The notes beneath the pieces are model-generated. The model did no database searches. It saw only the letters and a list, made by a program, of their open reading frames with translations, and was not told where the DNA came from. DNA of 64,000 nt from Gloeocapsopsis sp. IPPAS B-1203. Lineage in GTDB: Bacteria > Cyanobacteriota > Cyanobacteriia > Cyanobacteriales > Chroococcidiopsidaceae. The position numbers and the translations under genes are program-made. The number at the start of each line of letters is the position of its first letter. The stretch's first letter is position 1. Of the stretch, positions 26,686-35,647 are shown piece by piece. The stretch covers positions 62,001 through 126,000 of the forward strand of contig NZ_PEIG01000003.1 of the NCBI RefSeq assembly GCF_002749975.1, read 5' to 3'.

Positions 26686-27759
26686 CTACGTCCAATATAA
26701 TATCTGAGCATCAGGGAAACGTTTGGCAATCTCGCGTTCAAAGAAGCGACGTAGTGCTTTCATGTTGTCGGTATCATAGACATACTTCGTTCCACCAAAC
26801 TTATTGCGCTTGATGCTGCGGTTCTCTTCTTCCATGTCAAGTTTTGAGTGGGGATACCATGTTTGCAATACTTCTTTTGACTTGGGCGTGAAGCGATGAG
26901 AAATTAACTCAAAGGTCAAGTCGCAATTGAAATCTAAAGTAGCACTGATTTCATCAAAAAGTCGCGTGTAGTGCAATTCCCAATCGTCAATTAACATAAT
27001 CGGTGCAATGACAATACCCACAGGATAACCGCCACCGCCTTGATTGCGTGGTAACGCTAAGCGTCGTAGTGCTTGTAATCGAGAGGATACTGATGCAGTA
27101 CCGCCTTCAAACTTCCCTGAAACAGGTGCAGCATTGATACTGACACGACAACGAGTATGACTATTGTGTGGTAAGTCAAGTAACTGATCAACAGCATCAA
27201 ACTTAGACACCCAACGCAAATGAGCATTGCTGCGAGTACCAAAGTAACGAATACACTCAGCTAAGCTACCTGTAAGGTGTTCAATACCAAGTGGATCGGT
27301 GTAGCAACTGACTTCAAATGTTGTTGCAGTGTCAGGATGTTCGTAAGTTGCCAAATTGTCCAAAATTTGGGGTAAATTAGCAAAAACACGAATCACTGGT
27401 GGACCTTGTAAGCTACCTGCAAGATAACAATATTGGCAGTGCGCTGGACAACCTTCTGCAAGATGAAATTGCCAATCTGCTGATGGAGGAATTGGACTCA
27501 GTTTGAAATGACTTGGTGGTGCGGTGACAACTGCAAGAGTACGTTTAGCGATTTGATACGTCTCGCGTTCAGAATCACCACGTAAACCTGAAAGGCGATT
27601 CTGAGAAAGTTCTTCAATAGGTAAATCTAGTGCTTGGATGCGCGATAAAATCTTTTGTCCCCACGGCTGATCGAGTGCAGCAGGTGTAAACAACACGCGT
27701 TCTGGCATCCACAAACGAGAAGAGGAGGTTTGTGTTGCTGGTTTGGTTAAAATCGTCAT
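26686..27759 (-). CDS. Spore photoproduct lyase-like radical SAM protein
   Basis: 357 residues. The CX3CX2C cluster motif CPAHCQYCYLAG (near residue 105) marks a radical SAM enzyme, and the overall layout (VSCYTDPLGIEHLTG, RVSINAAPVSGKFEGGTAS, FTPKSKEVL, NKFGGTKYVY) is that of SplB, which repairs 5-thyminyl-5,6-dihydrothymine. Cyanobacteria make no spores, so the true role of these SPL homologues is unsettled; DNA repair after desiccation or UV is a reasonable guess. Monocistronic. Confidence 0.85.
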   Translation of the reverse strand: MTILTKPATQTSSSRLWMPERVLFTPAALDQPWGQKILSRIQALDLPIEELSQNRLSGLRGDSERETYQIAKRTLAVVTAPPSHFKLSPIPPSADWQFHLAEGCPAHCQYCYLAGSLQGPPVIRVFANLPQILDNLATYEHPDTATTFEVSCYTDPLGIEHLTGSLAECIRYFGTRSNAHLRWVSKFDAVDQLLDLPHNSHTRCRVSINAAPVSGKFEGGTASVSSRLQALRRLALPRNQGGGGYPVGIVIAPIMLIDDWELHYTRLFDEISATLDFNCDLTFELISHRFTPKSKEVLQTWYPHSKLDMEEENRSIKRNKFGGTKYVYDTDNMKALRRFFEREIAKRFPDAQILYWT

Positions 27760-27893
27760 TAAGAAGCTTGTCGCTGTTTATTTGATCGTAACGACTACGA
27801 AATAGAGTTGTCAGTCAATCTAGAGAGGGGATTTCCGATACTTTTTGTAGCGATCGCTTCCTAGATTTTGGCGATCGCTACCCGAATCAACAC

Positions 27894-30110
27894 CTATTGA
27901 TTAATTAATTCCATAGCACGGTTGACGAGATTTTCAGCAGTTAAACCATTTAACGCCATCAGTTGTGCAGGGCTAGCAGTTGTTTCTCCCCGCTTCCAAG
28001 CGAAGGTGTCGCGTTTAGCGTTACTGCGTAGCATAATCGGTTCTAGCATACCACTTGCCCCAGCGGTAACACCAATTAAAGCATCGCCACCAAATAACTT
28101 ATCAAATTCCGCATCATCTAAGAAATCACCATCAGGTTCTGCACAGCTATCCCACGCTACATCTGTAGGGCGATATAAGCGACGAGGATTAACAACAGAG
28201 ACAACCCGAACGCCAACTTCTTGCACAGCTAATGCAGATGCAGCTTCTAACACGGGTAACAACACCATGTCACCCACGACAGCAAACACAACCGTTTTAT
28301 TTCCAGAGGCTTCTTGCAAGACAATTGCGCCATCTGCAAGTGCTTTTCTACCTTGTTCAAATGTGGTGCGAATTGGTAACGGCGACTTACTAGCAGTAAT
28401 CACGATACCTTTATTCTTTGTTGTCAATGCCCACTCATAAGCAACTTGAATACAGTTTGCATCTAGGGGAAAGATGGGAAATACATTGCCATTGCGCATC
28501 ATGGCGGCAAAATACGCTTCAACTTCTGGGCGTTGGTGTGTCCAACCATTACGACCTTGTTCTAATGCCCCAGCAGTGAATAAAGTAACAGTAGCAGGAG
28601 TAGGACGGCGTAATTCTGCCATCGCTTGGGTGACTGTTTGCCAAATTGGTAAACCGTTAATGGCAAATGATTCGTAAGAACACCACAAAGTCCGGCTACC
28701 CATAAGGGCGGAACCTGCAGCTAAACCGGCGCAAGCATCTTCGCTGAGTGGTTCGTAAACTTGTCCGCCAGGTTTTTGGTTATACAGCGGATCTTCAACT
28801 GGGTGGATAATTTTGAGGGCTTGGTTGATATTGGCAATTCCTGAGGCTTCGTTTCCATCAGCATTTGTGACTAAGAAAGTGCGATCGCATTCTCCAACTT
28901 TGCCTACCAGTCGCCCCATTGCTGTTGTAGCAACTTTGGGATCGCCACCTACTGCGTATTCTTCTAATGGTAAATCTTTAATTTCTGGTAATTCTAAGAC
29001 AGATTCTGTCACAGCAACACGACTTGCTGAACCACCACCTGCACGTTCAAAATTAGTCCGCACAATTTGCCAAGCTTCTGGGGCTAATGCACGGGCTTTG
29101 AGTGCGTTCACGATATCTGAATTATCTAGTGTGTGCATGGCGTAGAGGTTATGTGATTTTGCTCCTCTAGCGTGTACTCCAGCGCCTTTTAATTGTTTAA
29201 TAATTAAGACTGTGCGCGTTCCACTCAGTGCAGATTTTGTTGCTTCATCGGCGGCGATTAAGACAGCTTCCGTAAATGCCAATCGTTGCTGGAAGGAAAA
29301 AGTAGTGCTATCGACAAAGTTGCCTTGCTGATCTCGATCGTCAAAATCTTTGGCATCAACTAAGACAACTTCTTCAAAGCCGTTACCGTGCCAGTATGCC
29401 ATCATTTGCTCATTTGATTGTGTGGAAACCATACTATGATGCTCTTGGCTAAAGCCGTTCCACACTAGCACTGGTAAAAAATTGGTCATTCCTGGATAGG
29501 CGGTGTGAAAATGCGCCATACTGCTCATAATGTATGGTTCGCCTAAACCACCGTCACCAATTGTCACAGGAAACAGTTTATCAGGATTCAGTCTGGCGGC
29601 TGCCATAGCGAAGTGTTGCCCTTGCCCTAAAGGTCCCGCAGGAGAGAGAATTCCTGGAATGTAACCGGATAAGTGTCCGAGTAAACCGTGATGTTCGCGG
29701 AAGCGATCGCGTAGTTGCTGTACGGTTTCAATTCCCATGTCCTCTAAAGACCGATCAAGAAACATTGCACTGTAAAATCCTGGTGCGTGATGCCCAACTT
29801 CAGTAACAATATTTTTATGCCCCAACATGACTAATGCAGCATAGGCTTCAACTTGACTGGCAAATCCGCCTGGATGACCTGAAGCTTTACTGGCAGTAAC
29901 TTGTAATGTAAGGTAGCGCAATGCATCAGCAGCTAGTAGCGTTTGGAAGACGACAGCCGGATCTTTAGGATCGCTAATTGACTTACTACCAGAGGCGATC
30001 GCAGCTTCTTTGCCATACTTCTCAAACTCTGGCAGCATTTCGCCAAAATACTGAATTCCTTGACAGAAGTCTGGAGTTGCTAACTTTGCCGCTTGGGTCG
30101 ATGCCGTCAT
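27894..30110 (-). CDS. Transketolase/phosphoketolase-like thiamine diphosphate enzyme
   Basis: 738 residues from the ATG at 30110 (a TTG two codons upstream is possible). The N-terminal ThDP domain shows ASKASGHPGGFASQ and TIGDGGLGEP; the middle has the pyrimidine-binding domain (LSEDACAGLAAGSALMG) and the C-terminal domain follows. It is shorter than classical phosphoketolase (about 790-820) and longer than transketolase (about 670). Relatives are variously labelled transketolase, phosphoketolase-like or xylulose 5-phosphate 3-epimerase, so sugar phosphate is the likely substrate but the reaction is open. No pathway partner is adjacent. Confidence 0.75.
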   Translation of the reverse strand: MTASTQAAKLATPDFCQGIQYFGEMLPEFEKYGKEAAIASGSKSISDPKDPAVVFQTLLAADALRYLTLQVTASKASGHPGGFASQVEAYAALVMLGHKNIVTEVGHHAPGFYSAMFLDRSLEDMGIETVQQLRDRFREHHGLLGHLSGYIPGILSPAGPLGQGQHFAMAAARLNPDKLFPVTIGDGGLGEPYIMSSMAHFHTAYPGMTNFLPVLVWNGFSQEHHSMVSTQSNEQMMAYWHGNGFEEVVLVDAKDFDDRDQQGNFVDSTTFSFQQRLAFTEAVLIAADEATKSALSGTRTVLIIKQLKGAGVHARGAKSHNLYAMHTLDNSDIVNALKARALAPEAWQIVRTNFERAGGGSASRVAVTESVLELPEIKDLPLEEYAVGGDPKVATTAMGRLVGKVGECDRTFLVTNADGNEASGIANINQALKIIHPVEDPLYNQKPGGQVYEPLSEDACAGLAAGSALMGSRTLWCSYESFAINGLPIWQTVTQAMAELRRPTPATVTLFTAGALEQGRNGWTHQRPEVEAYFAAMMRNGNVFPIFPLDANCIQVAYEWALTTKNKGIVITASKSPLPIRTTFEQGRKALADGAIVLQEASGNKTVVFAVVGDMVLLPVLEAASALAVQEVGVRVVSVVNPRRLYRPTDVAWDSCAEPDGDFLDDAEFDKLFGGDALIGVTAGASGMLEPIMLRSNAKRDTFAWKRGETTASPAQLMALNGLTAENLVNRAMELINQ

Positions 30111-30286
30111 GCTCAATTTCCTCTGTAATTACAGTACTGTTGTTGAAGTGCCTTATCTAACGATTCTACAATTTCCCTAATTCCGAAATCATTACTTCTA
30201 CTTCTCACAAAAATCAAATATGGCAATCTAATCTGGCAAAATTGTTACACTTCTGTAGTTTTCATAGCAAAAAAGATGAAACATCT

Positions 30287-30769
30287 ATGATGCGCCGCCT
30301 ACTATCTTCTTCAAAATATATTATGATTTTGCCTGCTTTGTCTAATGTCATGGCAGCTTTAGTCTTGATGATTTATAGTACTATACAAACTTGTATTGCT
30401 GTTGTTAATCTGCTTAAAATAAGTTTCTCTGGCAGTTTATCTAAAGATGTTATTTTTGATGCTGCTATTAGCTTTCTAGAAATTGCTGATATTGTCCTTT
30501 TAGCAACTGTTATTTTAGTCATTGGTCTTGGTTTGTATGAGCTATTTATTAGTCAGCTGAACTTACCAGGGTGGTTATTAATTCGTAATCTTGACGATCT
30601 TAAAGATAAACTTATTGGCACTGTCGTTGCTGTCATATCTATTCTGTTTCTTGGCGCAGTTGTTAATAATATTCCTAATTTGTTACCTTTTGGCGCATCA
30701 GTAGCATTGGTTATCGTTGCTTTGGCTATTTTTAGTAATTGGGTTCCTAGTTTTAAGAAAGATTCGTGA
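30287..30769 (+). CDS. YqhA/UPF0114 family membrane protein
   Basis: 160 residues from the ATG at 30287, with three to four membrane helices. The family signature GLYELFISQLNLPG followed by WLLIRNLDDLKDKLIG (about residues 83-115) is clear. UPF0114 proteins have no settled function. Open frame upstream of 30287 lacks a better start. Confidence 0.85.
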   Translation: MMRRLLSSSKYIMILPALSNVMAALVLMIYSTIQTCIAVVNLLKISFSGSLSKDVIFDAAISFLEIADIVLLATVILVIGLGLYELFISQLNLPGWLLIRNLDDLKDKLIGTVVAVISILFLGAVVNNIPNLLPFGASVALVIVALAIFSNWVPSFKKDS

Positions 30770-31123
30770 AAATAACTATGGTAAGTTATATTGACTATTT
30801 TTTACGAACTACAGAGGAGCCAGACGAAAGGTGCGGGGGTGGCGAAGAAGGTGCGGACTTCGTCGCCCTCCGTTATAGCAAGTGGCATCGAACTGGCGTG
30901 CACAGAGAAGGCAGAGATTAAAATTGGGAGAAGTGCTAATTAGGTGAACAAAATTAAATATCATATACAATATTTTTTGCTGATGGATAATAGATTATTC
31001 TTTCCAATGACAAACTTTATAGTTAGGTTTATTTTCACACGAGTACTTATTAAATGAGTGAAAATCGCTATAGCATTTTCAAATATCAGTTACTAAAATG
31101 AATGAATAGAAAAGTAACTTAAA
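30770..31123. other. Intergenic region holding R1 copy B
   Basis: About 350 bp before the P450 gene. It includes the diverged R1 copy at 30811-30899; the remaining AT-rich 220 bp should hold the P450 promoter. No other feature seen. Confidence 0.5.
30811..30899 (+). repeat. Dispersed repeat family R1, copy B (short, diverged)
   Basis: Starts CAGAGGAGCCAG and ends AGCAAGTGGCATCGAACTGG like the other copies, but the centre carries a different hairpin (GGCGAAG ... CTTCGTCGCC) and lacks the serial mini-hairpins of copies A and C. Confidence 0.75.
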
Positions 31124-32494
31124 GTGGAAATACAAGTGATTTTTCAAAACAAAACTCCTGCACTTTGGCAAACTTTGCAATTAATTTCTCAACCAACAAA
31201 GTTTTTAGAAAATTGTATAGAGCGATATGGAGAGCCATTTACTGTCAGAGTACTTGGCTTAAATTCTCCTCCAGTTGTCTTTTTCAGCGATCCACAGGCA
31301 ATTAAAGAAATTTTCACTTTACCAGGTGAGAAGTTTGATTTTAAGAAAGCTACTCATGTTTTTAAGCCATTGATGGGTGATAAATCAATTATCTTACAAG
31401 AAGGTTGCAGCCATCAACGACAGAAGCAATTAATGATGCCTCCGTTTCATGGCGATCGCATGAAAACTTACGGAGAAATTATCTGTCAAATTACTACAGA
31501 AGTTATCCAAAATTGGACTCCAGGGAAAGTTATTTCACTGCAACAAGAAATGTCAAATATTACTTTGCAAATTATTTTACAGGTTGTATTTGGTATTAGT
31601 CCTGGATCTCGTTATAACAAAATCAAAGAATTACTCAGTTCTTTATTAGATGATGTGACTAAACCCTGGTACTCTAGTTTATTTTTCTTTCCACCTTTAC
31701 AAAAAGATTTGGGTGCGTGGAGTCCTTGGGGACAGTTTTTACGTCGCAGACAAGAAATTGATGAGTTGATTTATAGCGAAATTTCCCAACGGCGGCAAGA
31801 GCAATTTCGGACTGATATTCTTTCACTACTCATGTCAGCACAAGATGAAGATGGGCAACAGATGACAGATGTAGAACTGCGCGATCAATTAGTTTCACTG
31901 TTGTTATTAGGATATGAAACAACAGCAGCCGCTTTATCTTGGGCTTTTTACTTGACTCATTCTGCCCCACCAGTGCTAGCGAACTTGTCATCAGAATTAG
32001 CACAAACTTCTTTGGAAAATCCTGAAAAAATTACGGCGCTTCCTTATTTAACAGCGGTTTGTCAAGAAACTTTGCGAATTTATCCTATAGGCTTAATTTG
32101 TACGCCACGCATGGTAAAAGAAACAGTACAAATTAATGGGGAAAGTTTTGGTATTGGAACAATTATCGTGCCCTGTATTTATTTAGCTCATCGTCGTCGA
32201 GAAACTTATTCACAACCCGACAAATTTCTACCAGAAAGATTTTTAAATCATCGATTTTCTCCTTATGAGTACTTGCCTTTTGGGGGAGGTATTCGTGGCT
32301 GTATAGGAGTAGCTTTTTCAATGTATGAAATGAAACTTGTACTTGCGACAATTCTCTCAAACTTTGAACTTACTCTTGCAGATTCTCATCTAGCACATCC
32401 AGTACGTCGTGGCATTACTATTGTGCCTTCTGCTAGTGGGATGAAGATGATAGTTACAGCCCAAAGGCAGTTTGCTAAAGTTCCAGTACTGTGA
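31124..32494 (+). CDS. Cytochrome P450, CYP110-like
   Basis: 456 residues. Heme-binding loop FGGGIRGCIG (Cys near residue 408), I-helix LLLGYETTAAAL with the oxygen-activating Thr, and the ETLRIYP ExxR motif are all present. The N-terminal layout resembles CYP110 enzymes of cyanobacteria, which hydroxylate fatty acids or terpenes; no terpene synthase is adjacent, so substrate is open. Start is GTG at 31124; an in-frame GTG also lies at 31136. No membrane anchor, so soluble. Confidence 0.88.
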   Translation: MEIQVIFQNKTPALWQTLQLISQPTKFLENCIERYGEPFTVRVLGLNSPPVVFFSDPQAIKEIFTLPGEKFDFKKATHVFKPLMGDKSIILQEGCSHQRQKQLMMPPFHGDRMKTYGEIICQITTEVIQNWTPGKVISLQQEMSNITLQIILQVVFGISPGSRYNKIKELLSSLLDDVTKPWYSSLFFFPPLQKDLGAWSPWGQFLRRRQEIDELIYSEISQRRQEQFRTDILSLLMSAQDEDGQQMTDVELRDQLVSLLLLGYETTAAALSWAFYLTHSAPPVLANLSSELAQTSLENPEKITALPYLTAVCQETLRIYPIGLICTPRMVKETVQINGESFGIGTIIVPCIYLAHRRRETYSQPDKFLPERFLNHRFSPYEYLPFGGGIRGCIGVAFSMYEMKLVLATILSNFELTLADSHLAHPVRRGITIVPSASGMKMIVTAQRQFAKVPVL

Positions 32495-32668
32495 TTTTTT
32501 CTACTAAGGTTTTATTCCGTAATATAGATTTTTGTTCCTGGGTCAGCTTATAAAGTAACGATTATAGGGCTTACTTTTCTATTTCTGCGAGGCTGAAAAA
32601 CAAGCTAAGCAGTTTGATGGTTTACCGCATAAGTTCTAAATTGAGTAGCACCTGAGACAATCGCGATT

Positions 32669-33415
32669 ATGTTAGACGACGAACCAAGAATTGAAGAACA
32701 GGCAATTAGCAAAGCCGCTGAGATTGGGCTTTCTAGTAAATTGGAGCAAGCAGAAGTCATTGAGGTTGATGTTAAAACTGATTTGTTCAAGATTGTCCAA
32801 GGGCAAGTAGATTCAGTTGCGATCGCAGGTGAAGGCGTGGTACTGCAGAAAGATATCCGCGTTCAGCAGATGGAATTGTCTACTGATAAAATTGATATCA
32901 ATCCTTTTAGTGCTTTACTAGGGCAGGTCGAACTTAAGCAGCCGGTACAAGCTAATGCCCGACTTGTGATGATTCAAGAAGATCTCAACCACGCGTTAAA
33001 TAGTGATTATGTTCTTAATCAAGCGCAATTTGATTTAGATGTAGATGGAGAAAACGTTAACTTGCAGATGCAGCAAATGCAACTAACGTTACCAGGTGGC
33101 AATAAAATGGTGTTTGATGGCAAAGCTGTGTTGCATGAACAGAACACTACCCGCAAACTTGTTTTTCATGCAACAGTACGTCCACGTACGCAAACTGAAC
33201 CAGTGATGCTAGAAGGATTTACCTGTACTGAAGGCGATGGTATTTCTTTAGAATTTACAGTTGCTTTGATGCAGAAAGTTAAGGAACTTGTCAATTCAGC
33301 TTACATCGATTTAGACACGATGGCACTGCGTATTAGCAATATGGAAGTACAGCAAGGCAGAATTTTACTCCAAGCTCAAGCTTTTGTCCGAGAACTGCCA
33401 ATGATGGAACAATAA
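32669..33415 (+). CDS. LmeA-like (DUF2993) lipid-binding domain protein
   Basis: 248 residues of the DUF2993 family: an amphipathic beta-rich fold with repeated strands such as VEVIEVDVKTDLFKIVQGQVDSV-like stretches and a C-terminal LRISNMEVQQGRILLQAQAF. The related mycobacterial LmeA binds phosphoinositides in the cell envelope. This copy has no obvious signal peptide, so it may act on the cytoplasmic side. No operon partner. Confidence 0.78.
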   Translation: MLDDEPRIEEQAISKAAEIGLSSKLEQAEVIEVDVKTDLFKIVQGQVDSVAIAGEGVVLQKDIRVQQMELSTDKIDINPFSALLGQVELKQPVQANARLVMIQEDLNHALNSDYVLNQAQFDLDVDGENVNLQMQQMQLTLPGGNKMVFDGKAVLHEQNTTRKLVFHATVRPRTQTEPVMLEGFTCTEGDGISLEFTVALMQKVKELVNSAYIDLDTMALRISNMEVQQGRILLQAQAFVRELPMMEQ

Positions 33416-33778
33416 TATTACTAGCGATCGCCCGTACACTATATCATAGAAAACTACCAAGTAAGTAGGGTTAATTCTCGATAAGACTGAGACAGAAATC
33501 TGTTAATAACGCTACTTAAAAATGGCGATCGCACTCTCAGAAGCAAGTTGGGATTAACTATGGACAAATTGGCATTATCCATACCGTGCTGAGGCAACAG
33601 ACGAAGGTTATAAGCTAATTAAGTTACGTAATGGTATTACTCTAACGCTACACAATCATCAATTTCACGATAATTTGACAGCTATTGGCACACAACCTCA
33701 AGCCACAAATGTTCATCGAAGACTTTTAAAGATCGCCTTGTTGATCCCGATTCTGCTTAGATCAATTAACCACCAATT
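33416..33778. other. Intergenic region with a possible dead frame
   Basis: About 360 bp between convergent genes. Apart from the interrupted frame listed separately (33522-33830), I see only HIP1 sites. Confidence 0.4.
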
Positions 33779-33830
33779 TTACTTATCACGCAATGGCCAC
33801 CAATATACTTTGTCTCTAGTTGCACTATAA
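33522..33830 (+). pseudogene. Possible degraded small gene with one in-frame stop
   Basis: ATG at 33522 opens MAIALSEASWD, then a TAA at 33555, then the same frame stays open for 90 codons with protein-like content (WHYPYRAEATDEGYKLIKL). The end overlaps the convergent Crp-family gene by about 50 bp. Could be a recently broken gene or chance; no family recognised. Confidence 0.25.
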
Positions 33831-34576
33831 GTTTCTTTTAACCCTTCAGCATCAATTACTTTTACAGTATCAGTTGAAGGATCGCTTGACTTTGCCGCTG
33901 CAAGTAACTTAACTTGCCGCATTCCCTTAAGTACCTGCTCGACAGTACGATGGTTAAGCTGACTAGCGCGGGCAATCACATCTATAGGCAAGTCAAACAC
34001 ATAAGTTCCATTAGATGGTTGATTACCCAGTTCTCGTTCTTGATACACCAGCGCTCGTAATAAAGCTGCAACTGCTTGTGGTGGATATGTGCTGCAGTTA
34101 AGTAAATGGTACTGAAATTTTTGTTGTAGTTCAAATAAGCGATCGTAGCGTTGGCGAAATACTTCGCTATCTTCGTAAAGTGCTTGCACCGCTTCTACTG
34201 GAATCTTAACAACATCTGTTGTCTTATAAGCTTCTACCAAGCTAGGAAACGCTTTACCTATCAATCCGTAGCTAAAAGGTAGACTTTGCATACCAAAGCA
34301 ACTGCCAGGATAACTGACACTAATGACTCGATCTAAAGGAGTGCTGCGGATGACTACAGGTCCACCACCCATGATCGCATACAAAACATCTAGCGGTTCT
34401 CCCTTCTGAAAAGCCGTATAAATTGGACGACTAGCATATAGCTTAACTTGCTGTACTTCTTCAACAGGTAAATAGCTGGTTAACCAGGCTTCATCCAAGT
34501 CTCGAAACAGATAGTTGCTTTGAGTTAACACCTTTACGGTGTCAGATTCTGTGAAATGCCTTGCTTGTGTTGCCAT
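33779..34576 (-). CDS. Crp/Fnr-family transcriptional regulator
   Basis: 265 residues from the ATG at 34576; the frame continues 25 codons upstream with a cysteine-rich, unlikely extension. N-terminal cyclic-nucleotide-binding-like beta-barrel (PIYTAFQKGEPLDVLYAIMGG, GSCFGMQSLP) and a C-terminal Crp-type helix-turn-helix (DLPIDVIARASQLNHRTVEQVLKGM). It is divergent from cysC; cyanobacteria have a Crp-family sulfur regulator, CysR, so control of sulfur genes is an inference from context. A palindrome lies between the two genes. No key cAMP-binding Arg is evident by eye. Confidence 0.82.
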   Translation of the reverse strand: MATQARHFTESDTVKVLTQSNYLFRDLDEAWLTSYLPVEEVQQVKLYASRPIYTAFQKGEPLDVLYAIMGGGPVVIRSTPLDRVISVSYPGSCFGMQSLPFSYGLIGKAFPSLVEAYKTTDVVKIPVEAVQALYEDSEVFRQRYDRLFELQQKFQYHLLNCSTYPPQAVAALLRALVYQERELGNQPSNGTYVFDLPIDVIARASQLNHRTVEQVLKGMRQVKLLAAAKSSDPSTDTVKVIDAEGLKETYSATRDKVYWWPLRDK

Positions 34577-34706
34577 GCGGAAATATAAACAGGCGACCTT
34601 TTTATTTTGACATGAAATACAAATCAATCTCAAAATAAGTTTGTACTTCATTTGTTTTGAAATTAGATTGCGTTTTTATTGAGTTATAGATATGATTGAA
34701 TTTCAT

Positions 34707-34721
34707 TAAAACTAAGTTTTA
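34707..34721. promoter_or_regulatory. Palindrome between the Crp-family gene and cysC
   Basis: TAAAAC-TAA-GTTTTA, a perfect 6-bp-arm inverted repeat, 36 bp upstream of the cysC ATG and 131 bp from the regulator ATG. Candidate operator; it does not match the classic TGTGA-N6-TCACA site. Confidence 0.4.
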
Positions 34722-34757
34722 GCTCCATTATGTGAATAAAAATTCAAGGAGTCTTCT

Positions 34758-35468
34758 ATGGTTTTTGCCCAAAGTCTTCAATGGCGATCGCCTGTATTAG
34801 AATTATTAGCAATGTTTTCTGTGGGGCGTAAGATGCAAGAATGGATTCGTTCCGAAGTCGTTGATGATGCACCAGTAGACAACGAGGAACTTCTTCCTGA
34901 AAGAAAGTACCCAGCTAATCAAGGCTTTGTTCTCTGGTTAACAGGGTTGAGTGGTTCAGGTAAAAGTTCGATTGCCAAGAAACTCGCACAAGAACTGAAA
35001 GAACGCAGTTGTTTAGTAGAAGTCCTTGATGGTGATGTTGTCAGAACCAACCTTTCTAAAGGCTTGAGTTATAGCAGAGAGGATCGCAATACTAATATTC
35101 GGCGCATCGGTTTTGTCGCTAATCTTCTCAGTCGCAATGGAGTTGCAACAATAGTAGCGGCTATCAGCCCCTACCAAGAGACACGGGAAAACCTGAGAAC
35201 AACAACAACAAACTTTATCGAAGTGTTTGTGAATGCACCGCTTGAGGTGTGCGAAGCACGGGATGTTAAAGGATTATATGCAATGGCACGTGCAGGCGAA
35301 ATCAGAGCTTTCACAGGCATTGACGATCCTTACGAAGCACCTCAAAATCCAGATATTACTTGTCATACATCCGAAGAAACTTTAGAAGAAAGCGTGGCAA
35401 AGATTCTTGCTGAACTAGAACAACGCGATTACATTCCACCTCAGCCACAGATAGAATTCTTTATTTAA
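34758..35468 (+). CDS. cysC: Adenylyl-sulfate (APS) kinase
   Basis: Phosphorylates APS to PAPS with ATP, for sulfation and assimilation. 236 residues: the P-loop GLSGSGKSS (near 64), the LDGDVVRTNLSKGLSYSREDRNTNIRR APS-binding stretch in pieces, and the FVNAPLEVCEARDVKGLYA segment. The first 50 residues (LQWRSPVLELLAMF...) are an extension absent from the usual 170-200 residue enzyme. Good ribosome-binding site AAGGAG six bases before the ATG. No ATP sulfurylase adjacent; divergent from a Crp-family regulator. Confidence 0.93.
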   Translation: MVFAQSLQWRSPVLELLAMFSVGRKMQEWIRSEVVDDAPVDNEELLPERKYPANQGFVLWLTGLSGSGKSSIAKKLAQELKERSCLVEVLDGDVVRTNLSKGLSYSREDRNTNIRRIGFVANLLSRNGVATIVAAISPYQETRENLRTTTTNFIEVFVNAPLEVCEARDVKGLYAMARAGEIRAFTGIDDPYEAPQNPDITCHTSEETLEESVAKILAELEQRDYIPPQPQIEFFI

Positions 35469-35614
35469 AATTAAGTTTCAGCAAAGAAAAAAGGATCTCT
35501 ACTCCCTGTTTCCCGCTTCCAGTATGGTATTCCTGATTTTGGCTAACTCAACTGCCAACATGATTAAGCTCTCTAACTCGCGAATGATTCTATATCATTT
35601 AACTTATTTCTAAT

Positions 35615-35632
35615 ATCGGGAAGGTACCCGAT
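35615..35632 (+). promoter_or_regulatory. Hairpin just upstream of the crtO ribosome-binding site
   Basis: ATCGGG-AAGGTA-CCCGAT, perfect 6-bp arms, ending 15 bp before the crtO ATG and next to CTGGAG. It could mask or position the ribosome-binding site; inference only. Confidence 0.35.
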
Positions 35633-35647
35633 CGCTGGAGTTCGTGC

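Noticed and set aside
27922-28440. 172-codon plus-strand frame
   Set aside because: Antisense shadow of the transketolase-like gene, without conserved motifs.
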